A stretch of DNA of 33,973 nt from Bryobacterales bacterium (lineage in GTDB: Bacteria; Acidobacteriota; Terriglobia; Bryobacterales; Bryobacteraceae). The stretch is from contig JAFAQY010000043.1 of NCBI GenBank assembly GCA_019261985.1, forward strand, positions 1 through 33,973. The letters are read 5' to 3'. The first letter of the stretch is position 1; the number at the start of each line of letters is the position of its first letter. The position numbers and the translations under genes were made by a program. Below the pieces are notes generated by a model that was not told the origin of the DNA, searched no databases, and worked only from the letters and a program-made list of their open reading frames with translations. Below, piece after piece: positions 14,991-22,790 of this stretch.

Positions 14991-16505
14991 ATGAAGCAGG
15001 TTGGAATGGCTTCGAAGAAGATCGTCTTTTTCTTTCCCTCTTTTACTAGCTCCGAGGCGACTGCGCCGCTCGGAATTCTCGCGATTTCCACTCCCCTGCT
15101 TCGCGCCGGCTATCAGGTCAAGCTGATCGACTCGACAATCACGCCTAACTTCAAACAGCGCGTGATTGAGGAATTGGCCGATGCGCTGTGCCTGGGAATC
15201 TCGCTGGTCACGGGGCCGATGATCCGTGAAACAGTGGCGATCGCGCGCGAGGCCAAACGGCTTTATCCCAACAAACCGGTGATTCTCGGGGGCTGGCATC
15301 CGTCTTTATTGCCGGATCAGACTCTAGCGGCCGAGTACGTCGACATCGTTGTGATCGGGCAGGGGGAAGAAGCCCTGCTTGAGATCGTGCAGCATATCGA
15401 AGCAGGCGAGCTTCCGCGCGGAGTACGCGGGGCGGGATACAAGGAAAACGGCCGAATGGTTTTCAATCCCCGGCGCGAGCTGCGTCCGCTTTCGGAAATG
15501 CCGCCAAAGGCTTACCAGGTTGCGGACTTCGATGCCTATGAGCGCCTTTGCGGCCGGCGCTGGGCGATGTACACCAGCAGTCTGGCGTGCCCGTTCAACT
15601 GCGGATATTGCACCAATGAAGGCGTGTACGGCCGCAAGTGGAACGCGCTGGCCCCGGAGCAGGCGAGCGAGGAATTGTGCGATCTGGCCTCGCGATATCG
15701 TCTGCAACTGGTCTGGGTGGTGGACGACAACTTTTTGGTCGACCGGGATCGCGCGCTGCAGATCGCGGAAGGAATTCTTCAGCGGGGCGTCCGGTTCGAG
15801 TGGAGCATCCAGGCATCAACAAATTTGGTCACACGGCTGAGTGTGGACGAACTGAAGCTGATGCGCCGCGCGGGATTGACGCAGGTCGCGCAAGGCGCGG
15901 ACTCGGGCTCGCCAAAGGTGTTGCATTTGATGAACAAGGATTTTCAAAAGCTGGAAACGATCTATGAGGCCGCGGATCGTTTGTCGCAGGCGGGCATCCG
16001 GCCATCCTTCAACGTCATTTTCGGCTATCCGGGTGAGGGGCGTAAAGAGCGCCGCGAATCGATCCGCTTAATTATGAAGATCTGCCGCACCTATCCGGGC
16101 GCGGAATTCTGGACCAATATTTTCACTCCATATCCGGGCGCGCCGATTATGAACAAGGCGTTCGAGCTAGGCATTCACGCGCCCAAGCGCCTGGAGGAAT
16201 GGGCCGATTTCTTCCCCAAATACACCGTTCTGCCGTGGCTGAAAGGCCGGGAGCATGAGCAGGTGCAGGCGATTCGCGACTACATCCGCATGGCTTTTCG
16301 GCGCGTGAACATCGGCAGATGGCGCAAAGGACTGCTCGCGAAGCTGGTGTATCAATCGATAGCGCCTTTCGCGCGCTGGCGGCTGGACCACGATTTCTAC
16401 TTCTTTCCGTTCGAAGTGTGGCTCAAGCGCGCCATCGACCAGATGCCAGCGCGGCCTGAAAAGGCCGCGCCGCAAAAACTCCCTTCCGAGGCACTCGCGT
16501 GTTAG
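14991..16505 (+). CDS. B12-binding-domain radical SAM protein 1
   Basis: The 504-residue protein has an N-terminal Rossmann-like B12-binding-type domain (about 10-140: PLGILAISTPLLRAGYQVKLIDSTI, then VILGGWHPSLLP and VDIVVIGQGEEALLEIV), followed by a radical SAM core with CPFNCGYC (C200, C204, C207) for the 4Fe-4S cluster. Further family features are VVDDNFL, QGADSGSPKVLHLMNKD and FNVIFGYPGEG. Relatives include cobalamin-dependent C-methylases, BchE and hopanoid-associated HpnJ-type enzymes; the exact reaction cannot be assigned. An ATG at 15006 is an alternative start. Near the 3' end, 16451-16468 forms a 7-bp stem with a GAAA loop. The gene overlaps the next one by 7 bases. Confidence 0.88.
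   Translation: MKQVGMASKKIVFFFPSFTSSEATAPLGILAISTPLLRAGYQVKLIDSTITPNFKQRVIEELADALCLGISLVTGPMIRETVAIAREAKRLYPNKPVILGGWHPSLLPDQTLAAEYVDIVVIGQGEEALLEIVQHIEAGELPRGVRGAGYKENGRMVFNPRRELRPLSEMPPKAYQVADFDAYERLCGRRWAMYTSSLACPFNCGYCTNEGVYGRKWNALAPEQASEELCDLASRYRLQLVWVVDDNFLVDRDRALQIAEGILQRGVRFEWSIQASTNLVTRLSVDELKLMRRAGLTQVAQGADSGSPKVLHLMNKDFQKLETIYEAADRLSQAGIRPSFNVIFGYPGEGRKERRESIRLIMKICRTYPGAEFWTNIFTPYPGAPIMNKAFELGIHAPKRLEEWADFFPKYTVLPWLKGREHEQVQAIRDYIRMAFRRVNIGRWRKGLLAKLVYQSIAPFARWRLDHDFYFFPFEVWLKRAIDQMPARPEKAAPQKLPSEALAC
16451..16468. other. 7-bp GC hairpin with GAAA tetraloop inside the end of radical SAM gene 1
   Basis: GCGGCCT and AGGCCGC flank GAAA, giving a perfect GNRA-capped stem about 30 bases before the GTG start of the next gene. 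It encodes part of a low-complexity tail (RPEKAA). It may slow ribosomes or stabilise mRNA between the two genes, or be coincidental in GC-rich DNA. Confidence 0.4.
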
Positions 16506-17845
16506 TTCTTCTCACGCACGCAAACCATCTTTATTCGGATCGCAAGCAGGTCCAGAAGATGCAGCCGTATCCGCCATTGCAGACTCTGCTGGCCGCGGCG
16601 ATGCTGCGCGAACAGGGCGTGGAGGTCGCGTTCTTCGATACGACATTCAATCGGGATTTTGTTTCGGCGTTGGATCGCGTACGGCCGGATTTAGTTGCCG
16701 TCTGCGAGGACAATTTCAATTTCCTTACGAAAATGTGCCTGGAGCAGAATCGGCGTTTGGCATTGGAAATCGCGCAGGCTGCCGGTGCGCTGGGTATACG
16801 CGCCGTAATCAACAGCTCGGATGCGACAACCAATCCACACGTCTATTTGGAAAGCGGATTCGATTCCGTAATTCTAGGCGAATTGGAAGATACCTTGGCC
16901 GATATCTCCGAATCCGCTTCTTGTGGCGATTTGCCGAAGGCGGGTACGGCTTCTGACAGGGGCCTTGGTCATCCTCGCGCGCCGATATCCGATCTCGACC
17001 GGATACCGCCTCCGGCGTGGGACTTAGTCGACTTAGAGCCGTATCGTCGCGCCTGGGTCGACGCTCACGGCCACTTTGCGATTAATTTAGTAGCTAGCCG
17101 GGGCTGTCCGTACCGGTGTAACTGGTGCGCGAAGCCGATCTACGGCTCGATGTATCGCTTCCATTCGCCGGATCGCGTCGCCCGCGACATGCAGCGGATC
17201 AAAGAACTGTGCCGGCCCGATCAGATCTGGTTCGCCGATGACATTTTCGGCCTTTCGGGGAAATGGGTGCGCGAGTTTGCTTCCTGTGTCGAGCGGCGAA
17301 ATGCGGCCATTCCTTTTCGTATTCAATCGCGATGCGATCTGATGACTCGCGATACAGTTGCGGCGCTGCGCCGGGCTGGCTGTGTCGAGGTATGGATGGG
17401 CGCGGAGTCCGGCTCGCAACGCGTGCTGGACGCAATGGACAAGGGCACTCGGGTCGCGCAGATCGATGAAGCGCGCGAGAATCTACGGCGGCACGGCATT
17501 CGCGCGTGCCTGTTTCTACAATTCGGTTACCTCGGCGAAGAGTGGGAGGATATTGAGTCGACGATCAAAATGATTCGCCGCGTACAGCCGGACGACATCG
17601 GGGTTTCGGTGTCGTACCCGATGCAGGGGACGCGTTTCTACAACATCGCCAAGGCGCAGATTGGAGCCAAGGCGAATTGGTCCGATAGTGGCGAGCTCGC
17701 GCGAATGCTCCGAACGCAGTTCCCATCGGACTTGTACCGCGCGCTGGCGGAGGCGCTGCATCGAGAGGTGCGGCGAAACGGATCGGCGGCGGAATTACGG
17801 CGGGCCTGGGAAAGAGTCGAGGATTTTCGATGCGTGTCCTGCTGA
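16499..17845 (+). CDS. B12-binding-domain radical SAM protein 2
   Basis: This 448-residue protein starts at a GTG inside the previous gene. The N-terminal B12-binding-type domain spans about 1-140 (MLVLLTHANHLYSDRKQVQKMQPYPPLQTLLAAAMLREQGVEVAFFDTTF, then FDSVILGELEDTLADI). The radical SAM core contains SRGCPYRCNWCAKPIYG (C203, C207, C210), WFADDIFGL, VWMGAESGSQRVLDAMDKGTRVAQ and FLQFGYLGEEWEDIE. Matching segments occur in protein 3 downstream, so the two are probably old tandem duplicates. The reaction is unknown; candidates include C-methylation or oxidative cyclisation of a glycan or lipid component. The overlap with gene 3 is 16 bases. Confidence 0.88.
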   Translation: MLVLLTHANHLYSDRKQVQKMQPYPPLQTLLAAAMLREQGVEVAFFDTTFNRDFVSALDRVRPDLVAVCEDNFNFLTKMCLEQNRRLALEIAQAAGALGIRAVINSSDATTNPHVYLESGFDSVILGELEDTLADISESASCGDLPKAGTASDRGLGHPRAPISDLDRIPPPAWDLVDLEPYRRAWVDAHGHFAINLVASRGCPYRCNWCAKPIYGSMYRFHSPDRVARDMQRIKELCRPDQIWFADDIFGLSGKWVREFASCVERRNAAIPFRIQSRCDLMTRDTVAALRRAGCVEVWMGAESGSQRVLDAMDKGTRVAQIDEARENLRRHGIRACLFLQFGYLGEEWEDIESTIKMIRRVQPDDIGVSVSYPMQGTRFYNIAKAQIGAKANWSDSGELARMLRTQFPSDLYRALAEALHREVRRNGSAAELRRAWERVEDFRCVSC

Positions 17846-19143
17846 CGCACGGCTTCTTCCTCGCGGAAGATCCAAAAGAACAAACCGTGATGCGGCCGTA
17901 TCCGCCGCTCGGGATCTTGTATCTTTCGGCGTACTTGAGAAAAAAGGGATTCGATGTTGAAGTCTATGATTCGACGTTTGGATCGAAGCGGGAGCTCTTC
18001 GATATTTTGGAGCACGATGCGCCGGGATGGCTCGGCGTATATGGGAATTTGCTGACTCGGGGTAACGTGGCGGAGATAGCCGGGCACGCACGCGCGAAGG
18101 GGTGGCGTGTAGTGCTCGGCGGCCCCGAGCCCGCCAATTATGCGCAAGAGTATCTCGAAGCCGGTGCTGAATTCATCGTCGCGGGCGAAGGCGAGCTCGC
18201 GTTCGAGCAGTTGCTGCTAGGCAACTCCTCGCCGCCTGGGGTGATTTATGGCGATATGTCCGGTCAGGTGGTTCGCACTCCGCCCGCGGCAATGATTGCC
18301 GATCTTAATTCCCTGCCGTGGCCGGATCGCGAGCGCATCGGACTTGATCGATATTTGAACGTTTGGCGTGCCCGGCACGGCATTGGTTCCGTTTCGCTGA
18401 TTACGGCGCGCGGATGTCCTTATCATTGCCGCTGGTGCAGCCACTCCGTTTATGGGAAAACGCACCGTCGCAGGAGTGTGACCGCCGTTGCCGAGGAAGC
18501 GGAATGGATTCTTCACCGCTATAGCCCGGAAATGCTGTGGTACGCCGATGACGTGTTCACCATTCATACAAGCTGGACATTGCAGTACGCGGCGGAGATG
18601 AAACGCCGCGGTATTCGCGTGCCATTCGAATGCATAACGCGGGCAGATCGCTTCAGCGCTCCCGTCGCGGAGGCGCTGGCGCAAATGGGATGCTTTCGCG
18701 TGTGGATCGGATCGGAGAGCGGATCGCAGCGCGTGCTGGACGCGATGCAACGCGGCGTGAAGGTGGCGCAGGTGCAAGCGGCGGTCGAGCTTGCGAAATC
18801 GAACGGGCTCCAAGCGGGCATGTTTCTGATGTGGGGTTACGAAGGCGAGGAGCTCGAGGACATTGAAGCGACGGTGGAACATGTCCGCAAGTGCCGCCCG
18901 AACGTGTTTCTTACAACCGTCGCATATCCCATAAAAGGGACGCCCTATTATCAGCAGGTCGAAGACAGGCTGATCCGGCTGGGCGAATGGCGGACGTCGA
19001 CCGAACGCGATGTTCGCATTACCAGCCGCCGGTCGCAGCGCTTTTATGAACATGCCGACAATTTGCTGAGGCTCTCGCTTGAGCAGCCTCAGGATAGCTC
19101 GCGGATTGAGGCCGCGCGAGCTGAGTTGGAAGCAGCAGCATGA
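17830..19143 (+). CDS. B12-binding-domain radical SAM protein 3
   Basis: The 437-residue protein starts MRVLLTHGFFLAEDPKEQTVMRPYPPLGILYLSAYLRKKGFDVEVYDSTF, a classic B12-binding radical SAM opening, and continues through VVLGGPEP and FIVAGEGELAFEQLL (about 115-130). The 4Fe-4S motif is CPYHCRWC (C196, C200, C203). WYADDVFTIHTSW, VWIGSESGSQRVLDAMQRGVKVAQ and FLMWGYEGEELEDIEATVEHVRKCRPN follow, parallel to protein 2. This family contains anaerobic cyclases and hopanoid-type enzymes as well as methylases. Its stop overlaps the start of the next methyltransferase as ATGA, so the products are probably made in a fixed ratio. Confidence 0.88.
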   Translation: MRVLLTHGFFLAEDPKEQTVMRPYPPLGILYLSAYLRKKGFDVEVYDSTFGSKRELFDILEHDAPGWLGVYGNLLTRGNVAEIAGHARAKGWRVVLGGPEPANYAQEYLEAGAEFIVAGEGELAFEQLLLGNSSPPGVIYGDMSGQVVRTPPAAMIADLNSLPWPDRERIGLDRYLNVWRARHGIGSVSLITARGCPYHCRWCSHSVYGKTHRRRSVTAVAEEAEWILHRYSPEMLWYADDVFTIHTSWTLQYAAEMKRRGIRVPFECITRADRFSAPVAEALAQMGCFRVWIGSESGSQRVLDAMQRGVKVAQVQAAVELAKSNGLQAGMFLMWGYEGEELEDIEATVEHVRKCRPNVFLTTVAYPIKGTPYYQQVEDRLIRLGEWRTSTERDVRITSRRSQRFYEHADNLLRLSLEQPQDSSRIEAARAELEAAA

Positions 19144-19772
19144 ACAGTCCGTTCGATACCGTGGCGCCTGATTATCAACATCTGTGGTCCGACACCGGCC
19201 GCGGCCGGTCGCAGAGGTCTGAGGTGTGGCGGCACATAGATCCCTTGTTCCGGCAAGGCGATCGCGTTCTGGATATCGGCTGCGGCACGGGCGACGATGC
19301 TCTTCATTTGTGCGGTTTCGGGGTACGCGTGGTTGGGCTCGATTCATCGCCCAGAATGGTGCAGATCGCGCGCACCCGTGGCGTGCATGCGCGATTGATG
19401 CCGTTAGAGGATCTAAGCCGGCTTAAAAGTTCGTATGCGGGAGCGATCTCCAACTTCGGAGCACTGAACTGCGTTCGCGATTTGCGGCCGGTTGCGGAGG
19501 ATCTATCGCGCGTGATTCGTCCGGGTGGGCCGCTTGCGATCTGTCTTATGGGCAAGTTCGCGCTGGTGGAAATACTTCGGTTTATCGCACGGCTTGAATG
19601 GCAGCGTGCCGCCAGGCGCTGGTCCGGCCGGACGACGTGGCGGGGTTTGGACATCTACTATCACGCGTGGCGCCAGGTTCAAAAGGATTTCGCGCCTACA
19701 TTTGTAATGCACAAGCGGGTGCCGATCGGGTGGGGAGATCACCAACTCTTCATATTCCGGAGAAAGGCATGA
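19140..19772 (+). CDS. Class I SAM-dependent methyltransferase 1
   Basis: The 210-residue protein has motif I VLDIGCGTGDDALHL (43-57), then VVGLDSSPRMVQIAR (motif II, acidic Asp) and a VIRPGGPLAICLMGKF post-I region, matching Methyltransf_11/25-type enzymes. A C-terminal insert (WQRAARRWSGRTTWRGLDIYYHAWRQ) probably forms the acceptor pocket. It could methylate a sugar, lipid or other small molecule at O, N or C; the acceptor cannot be read. It overlaps both neighbours by 4 bases (ATGA at each junction), so it is tightly coupled to radical SAM protein 3 and methyltransferase 2. Confidence 0.85.
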   Translation: MNSPFDTVAPDYQHLWSDTGRGRSQRSEVWRHIDPLFRQGDRVLDIGCGTGDDALHLCGFGVRVVGLDSSPRMVQIARTRGVHARLMPLEDLSRLKSSYAGAISNFGALNCVRDLRPVAEDLSRVIRPGGPLAICLMGKFALVEILRFIARLEWQRAARRWSGRTTWRGLDIYYHAWRQVQKDFAPTFVMHKRVPIGWGDHQLFIFRRKA

Positions 19773-20542
19773 TTGGTGCCGCAATGCGCCGTCAGTTTCT
19801 GGCGGACTATGCCAGGATCCGGGCCGCGGAAGGACGCGGCGCCGATACCAGCGCGTATTATCGCTCGCTTCCGTTCGCGGATCTCACCGGCCGCAACTCC
19901 GGGCAGTGGCGGATTCGGGCACGCACGTTCGAGTATTTTCTGCGGCACATTATTCCTCGCGGGGCTTGCCGGATTCTGGATTTAGGCGCGGGAAACTGCT
20001 GGCTCACATACCATCTGATGCTGCTGGGACATTCGGTAGTGGCGCTGGACATCTTTGCCGACGAACGCGATGGGTTGCGCGCGCGCAGGCATTATCCGGT
20101 GGAGGTTCGCGCCGTCGAGGCTGATTTCAACACGCTCCCGTTTAACAACTCGAGTTTCGATCTATTGATCTTCAACTCGTCGATTCATTATTCCAGCGAT
20201 TACGTGCAGACGTTGCATGAGGCGCGGCGGTGCCTGCGGCCCGGCGGCCGGGTAGTTATTTTAGATTCGCCCGTGTACAGGCGCTGTGAGCACGGCGAAG
20301 CCATGCGGGCCGAACGGCAGTTGGATTTTGAGCGCCGCTTCGGAGGACGCTCGGCAGCTTTGGGCAGCATCGAATATTTCGATCTCGAAACTTTGAGGAC
20401 GCTCGCAAGCCGGCTTTCAATCCGCTGGAAAATCCACCGGCCCTGGTACGGGTTTCGCTGGCATCTTCGTCCGGCTATTGCGCTATTGAAGCGCCGGCGG
20501 CCGCCTTCGCGCTTTTGGATTTTGGAGGCCGCGTTTCAGTGA
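19769..20542 (+). CDS. Class I SAM-dependent methyltransferase 2
   Basis: The start at ATG 19769 is preferred because it forms an ATGA junction with the previous gene; the frame is open back to 19598 but that part lies wholly inside the upstream gene. The product has 257 residues. The N-terminal part (DYARIRAAEGRGADTSAYYRSLPFADLTGR) precedes motif I ILDLGAGNCWLTYHL (69-83), then VVALDIFADERDGL, FDLLIFNSSIHYS and CLRPGGRVVILDSPVYR. It belongs to the Methyltransf_11-like group seen in O-antigen and natural-product loci. The acceptor is unknown. It ends in a GTGA junction with radical SAM gene 4. Confidence 0.85.
   Translation: MIGAAMRRQFLADYARIRAAEGRGADTSAYYRSLPFADLTGRNSGQWRIRARTFEYFLRHIIPRGACRILDLGAGNCWLTYHLMLLGHSVVALDIFADERDGLRARRHYPVEVRAVEADFNTLPFNNSSFDLLIFNSSIHYSSDYVQTLHEARRCLRPGGRVVILDSPVYRRCEHGEAMRAERQLDFERRFGGRSAALGSIEYFDLETLRTLASRLSIRWKIHRPWYGFRWHLRPAIALLKRRRPPSRFWILEAAFQ
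20524..20528 (+). promoter_or_regulatory. Ribosome binding site deciding the start of radical SAM gene 4
   Basis: GGAGG lies ten bases before the GTG at 20539 and inside the end of the preceding gene. It favours GTG 20539 over the in-frame ATG at 20515, which would place the site inside the coding region. Confidence 0.6.
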
Positions 20543-22032
20543 TCGTTTTCTTGCATCCGCGCAGTATCCGCCGCGCGAGGAACCGCCGGTTTCCGCTCTC
20601 CGTGCTGGCGCTGGCAGCGGTGCTTGAAGGACGCGAAGAATACGAGATCGTGGACGGCAATATCGATCCCGATCCAGCGGCATCTCTAGGCCGGGTCATG
20701 CGCGAGCGGCCGGCGCGCGCGCTATGCGTGTCGCTGATGCCGGGGCCGCAAATGGTCGCGGCGATCGGGCTATCGAGATGGTTCCGTGCCAGCTACCCCC
20801 ATGTGCCAATTATCTGGGGCGGCTATTTCCCGTCGCTTTATCCCGATACGGCTCTGAACGCGCCATATGTCGATGTCGTCGTTCGCGGCCAAGGGGAAGA
20901 CACATTTCTCGAATTGCTGGCATCTGTGGGGCAGGCTTCAGCCTGCGGTGGGTTTCAGCCCTCCGCTCTACGGCATATCCCCGGTATTTCGTATCGCGAT
21001 CAGTTCGGGCTGCACGTTCACACGCGCGATCGCGGCATTCGCTCGCCGGGCGATTTTCCGTGGATGCCGTATCACAGCCTGCGCGAGCCGCACAAATATC
21101 TGGCGCGGACGTTTCTTGGAAACCGCACGGCGGTGCACCAGGCAAGCTACGGCTGCCCTTTCCGGTGCAAGTTTTGCGGCGTTACGGAAGTCGCCGGCGG
21201 CAGGCAGAAATGCGAGAAGCCGGAGAGAACGGCGGCCATTCTTACGAAGCTGCAGCACGATTTCGGCATCGACGCCGTCCAGTTTTACGATAACAACTTC
21301 TTCCTCCGCGAGGACGACTCGGCCGAACTGGCGGAGCGCATCGGTCCTTTAAACCTTCAGTGGTGGTGCGAGGGACGCATCGATATTCTGTTGCGCTATT
21401 CCGATCGCACGCTGGCTGCCCTTCGCCGCTCCGGCTGCAAGATGATTTTTCTGGGCGCGGAGTCCGGATCAGATGAAATCCTGCGCGCCATGGATAAGCA
21501 GCTCACTTCATCGCAGACGCTGGATCTCGCCCGCCGCATCCGCCAGTTCGGAATTATTCCCGAGTTTTCCTTCGTCATCGGCAATCCGAAAGATCCGGAT
21601 ACGGATCTTCGCACAAATATGCAGTTCATCCGGAAACTCAAGAGCGCGAACCCGGATGCGGAGATCATCATTCAGCACTACACGCCGACGCCGCACCCGG
21701 ACGGTATGTATGGCGACATCGACGACAAGATAGCGTTTCCGAAAACGCCGGATGAATGGGCAACTCCGCGCTGGTACAACTTCACTGTGCGCGAGGATCC
21801 CGCTTTGCCATGGCTGCCTCGGCGGACGAAACGTCTGATCGACGCGTTTGAGACCGTGATGTCCTGCCGCTGGCCGACAATTCAGGATTCGCGCCTGTCG
21901 CGCTGGGCACGCGCTATGCTCAAGGGCCTAAGCTGGTGGCGCTACGCATTCAATTGCTACAAATGGCCGCGCGAGCTGCACCTGGCGCAGATGGTGCTTC
22001 GGCCGCGCGATCCGCGCGTCGAGAGTTTATGA
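20539..22032 (+). CDS. B12-binding-domain radical SAM protein 4
   Basis: With the GTG start the protein has 497 residues. The B12-binding-type domain (about 1-128) includes FPLSVLALAAVLEGREEYEIVDGNI, IIWGGYFPSLYPDTAL and VDVVVRGQGEDTFLELL. The 4Fe-4S motif is CPFRCKFC (C206, C210, C213), followed by QFYDNNFFL, WWCEGRIDIL and FLGAESGSDEILRAMDKQL. It resembles protein 1 more than proteins 2 and 3 (GGYFPSLYPD versus GGWHPSLLPD). Residues about 130-145 (VGQASACGGFQPSAL) are encoded by a palindromic repeat at 20926-20966, placed between the B12 domain and the linker where length change should be tolerated. The substrate is unknown. Confidence 0.87.
   Translation: MIVFLHPRSIRRARNRRFPLSVLALAAVLEGREEYEIVDGNIDPDPAASLGRVMRERPARALCVSLMPGPQMVAAIGLSRWFRASYPHVPIIWGGYFPSLYPDTALNAPYVDVVVRGQGEDTFLELLASVGQASACGGFQPSALRHIPGISYRDQFGLHVHTRDRGIRSPGDFPWMPYHSLREPHKYLARTFLGNRTAVHQASYGCPFRCKFCGVTEVAGGRQKCEKPERTAAILTKLQHDFGIDAVQFYDNNFFLREDDSAELAERIGPLNLQWWCEGRIDILLRYSDRTLAALRRSGCKMIFLGAESGSDEILRAMDKQLTSSQTLDLARRIRQFGIIPEFSFVIGNPKDPDTDLRTNMQFIRKLKSANPDAEIIIQHYTPTPHPDGMYGDIDDKIAFPKTPDEWATPRWYNFTVREDPALPWLPRRTKRLIDAFETVMSCRWPTIQDSRLSRWARAMLKGLSWWRYAFNCYKWPRELHLAQMVLRPRDPRVESL
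20926..20966. repeat. GTGGGG palindromic repeat inserted in frame in radical SAM gene 4
   Basis: After GTGGGG, the palindrome GCAGGCT-TC-AGCCTGC (20931-20946) is perfect. It overlaps a second palindrome, GCGGTGGG...CCCTCCGC (20945-20966), with one mismatch. It is translated V-G-Q-A-S-A-C-G-G-F-Q-P-S-A. The same family occurs at 11481, 13770, 22040 and 23790. Confidence 0.78.
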
Positions 22033-22039
22033 CAACGTC

Positions 22040-22149
22040 GTGGGGCAGGTTGCCAAACCTGCGCGCGATTGCCAATCGCGCTGTTCGGGGTCGGAAAAAA
22101 GGTCCGCAGGCGGGTTGGCAACCCGCCGCAGGATGGCATCCTGCCCCAC
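22040..22149. repeat. 110-bp GTGGGG...CCCCAC palindromic element, copy 1
   Basis: The element begins GTGGGG and ends CCCCAC. It holds four palindromes in order: GCAGGTTGCCAAACCTGC, GCGATTGCCAATCGC, an irregular centre at about 22081-22107, GGCGGGTTGGCAACCCGCC and GCAGGATGGCATCCTGC. Its reverse complement closely matches 23790-23897. It lies between radical SAM gene 4 and methyltransferase 3 and is the only clear gap in the operon. It has no room for a protein of its own, so it looks like a MITE- or REP-like element. Confidence 0.85.
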
Positions 22150-22160
22150 TGTGTTTAACC

Positions 22161-22790
22161 ATGGAGGCTCGCGAGGCATATCGTATTCTGGCGGCGAGCT
22201 ACGATCGCGAGCCGAATGCATTGATCTCGCTTGAGGAGCGCACGATGCTGCCGCTTCTTCCCGAGCTTCGGGGGCGTACTGTCATCGATGTTGGCGCGGG
22301 AACGGGCCGTTGGGCTTCGTATTGCCGCGCGCGGGGAGCCGCGGCAATTGCATTGGACTTCTCTCATGAGATGCTATGCCGCTGCGCGTGCCCGGCGGTT
22401 GAAGCCGATGGTCGTCTGCTTCCTTTCCGGGATTCCTGCGCGGATCTGGCGATATGCGCTTTTGCTCTCGGCTACGCGCCCGGAGCGTTTCGCGAGTTGC
22501 GGCGAATCGTGAGGCCGGGAGGGATGATCCTGGCAAGCGATGTTCACCCGGAAGCGATCAGGAGCGGTTGGACGCGCAGCTTTCGGCACAACCCCGCGAC
22601 GATTAGCGTGGCGCATGAACAGTATTCGATAACACAGTTGACGGCATCCGATATTGTCTTAACGCGCCTCTTCGAGCCGAGGCTGGGCGAGCCGGAACGG
22701 GCGATCTTCGATCGGGCGGGCTGCGCCGATCGGTTCGATGATGCTACACGAGTCCCGGCGATATTCGTCGCGCAATGGGTTCGCACGTGA
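22161..22790 (+). CDS. Class I SAM-dependent methyltransferase 3
   Basis: The ATG at 22161 is chosen because the frame upstream runs through the repeat element and the preceding gene, and homology-like sequence begins here (MEAREAYRILAASYDREPN). The 209-residue protein has motif I VIDVGAGTGRWASY (41-54), then IALDFSHEML, ADLAICAFALGY and LRRIVRPGGMILASDVHP, matching Methyltransf_11-type enzymes. No strong Shine-Dalgarno sequence precedes the ATG. It is separated from the operon by the 110-bp repeat and overlaps the amidohydrolase by 16 bases; the pair is bracketed by inverted repeat copies. The acceptor is unknown. Confidence 0.85.
   Translation: MEAREAYRILAASYDREPNALISLEERTMLPLLPELRGRTVIDVGAGTGRWASYCRARGAAAIALDFSHEMLCRCACPAVEADGRLLPFRDSCADLAICAFALGYAPGAFRELRRIVRPGGMILASDVHPEAIRSGWTRSFRHNPATISVAHEQYSITQLTASDIVLTRLFEPRLGEPERAIFDRAGCADRFDDATRVPAIFVAQWVRT

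Noticed and set aside
18217-19347. 376-residue - strand open frame opposite radical SAM gene 3
   Set aside because: It overlaps two genes with clear motifs and shows no family signature.
22040-22149. CRISPR-like or attC-like interpretation of the repeat element
   Set aside because: There are no regularly spaced identical repeats with unique spacers, no cas or integrase gene is near, and the structure is a set of different palindromes with common ends.
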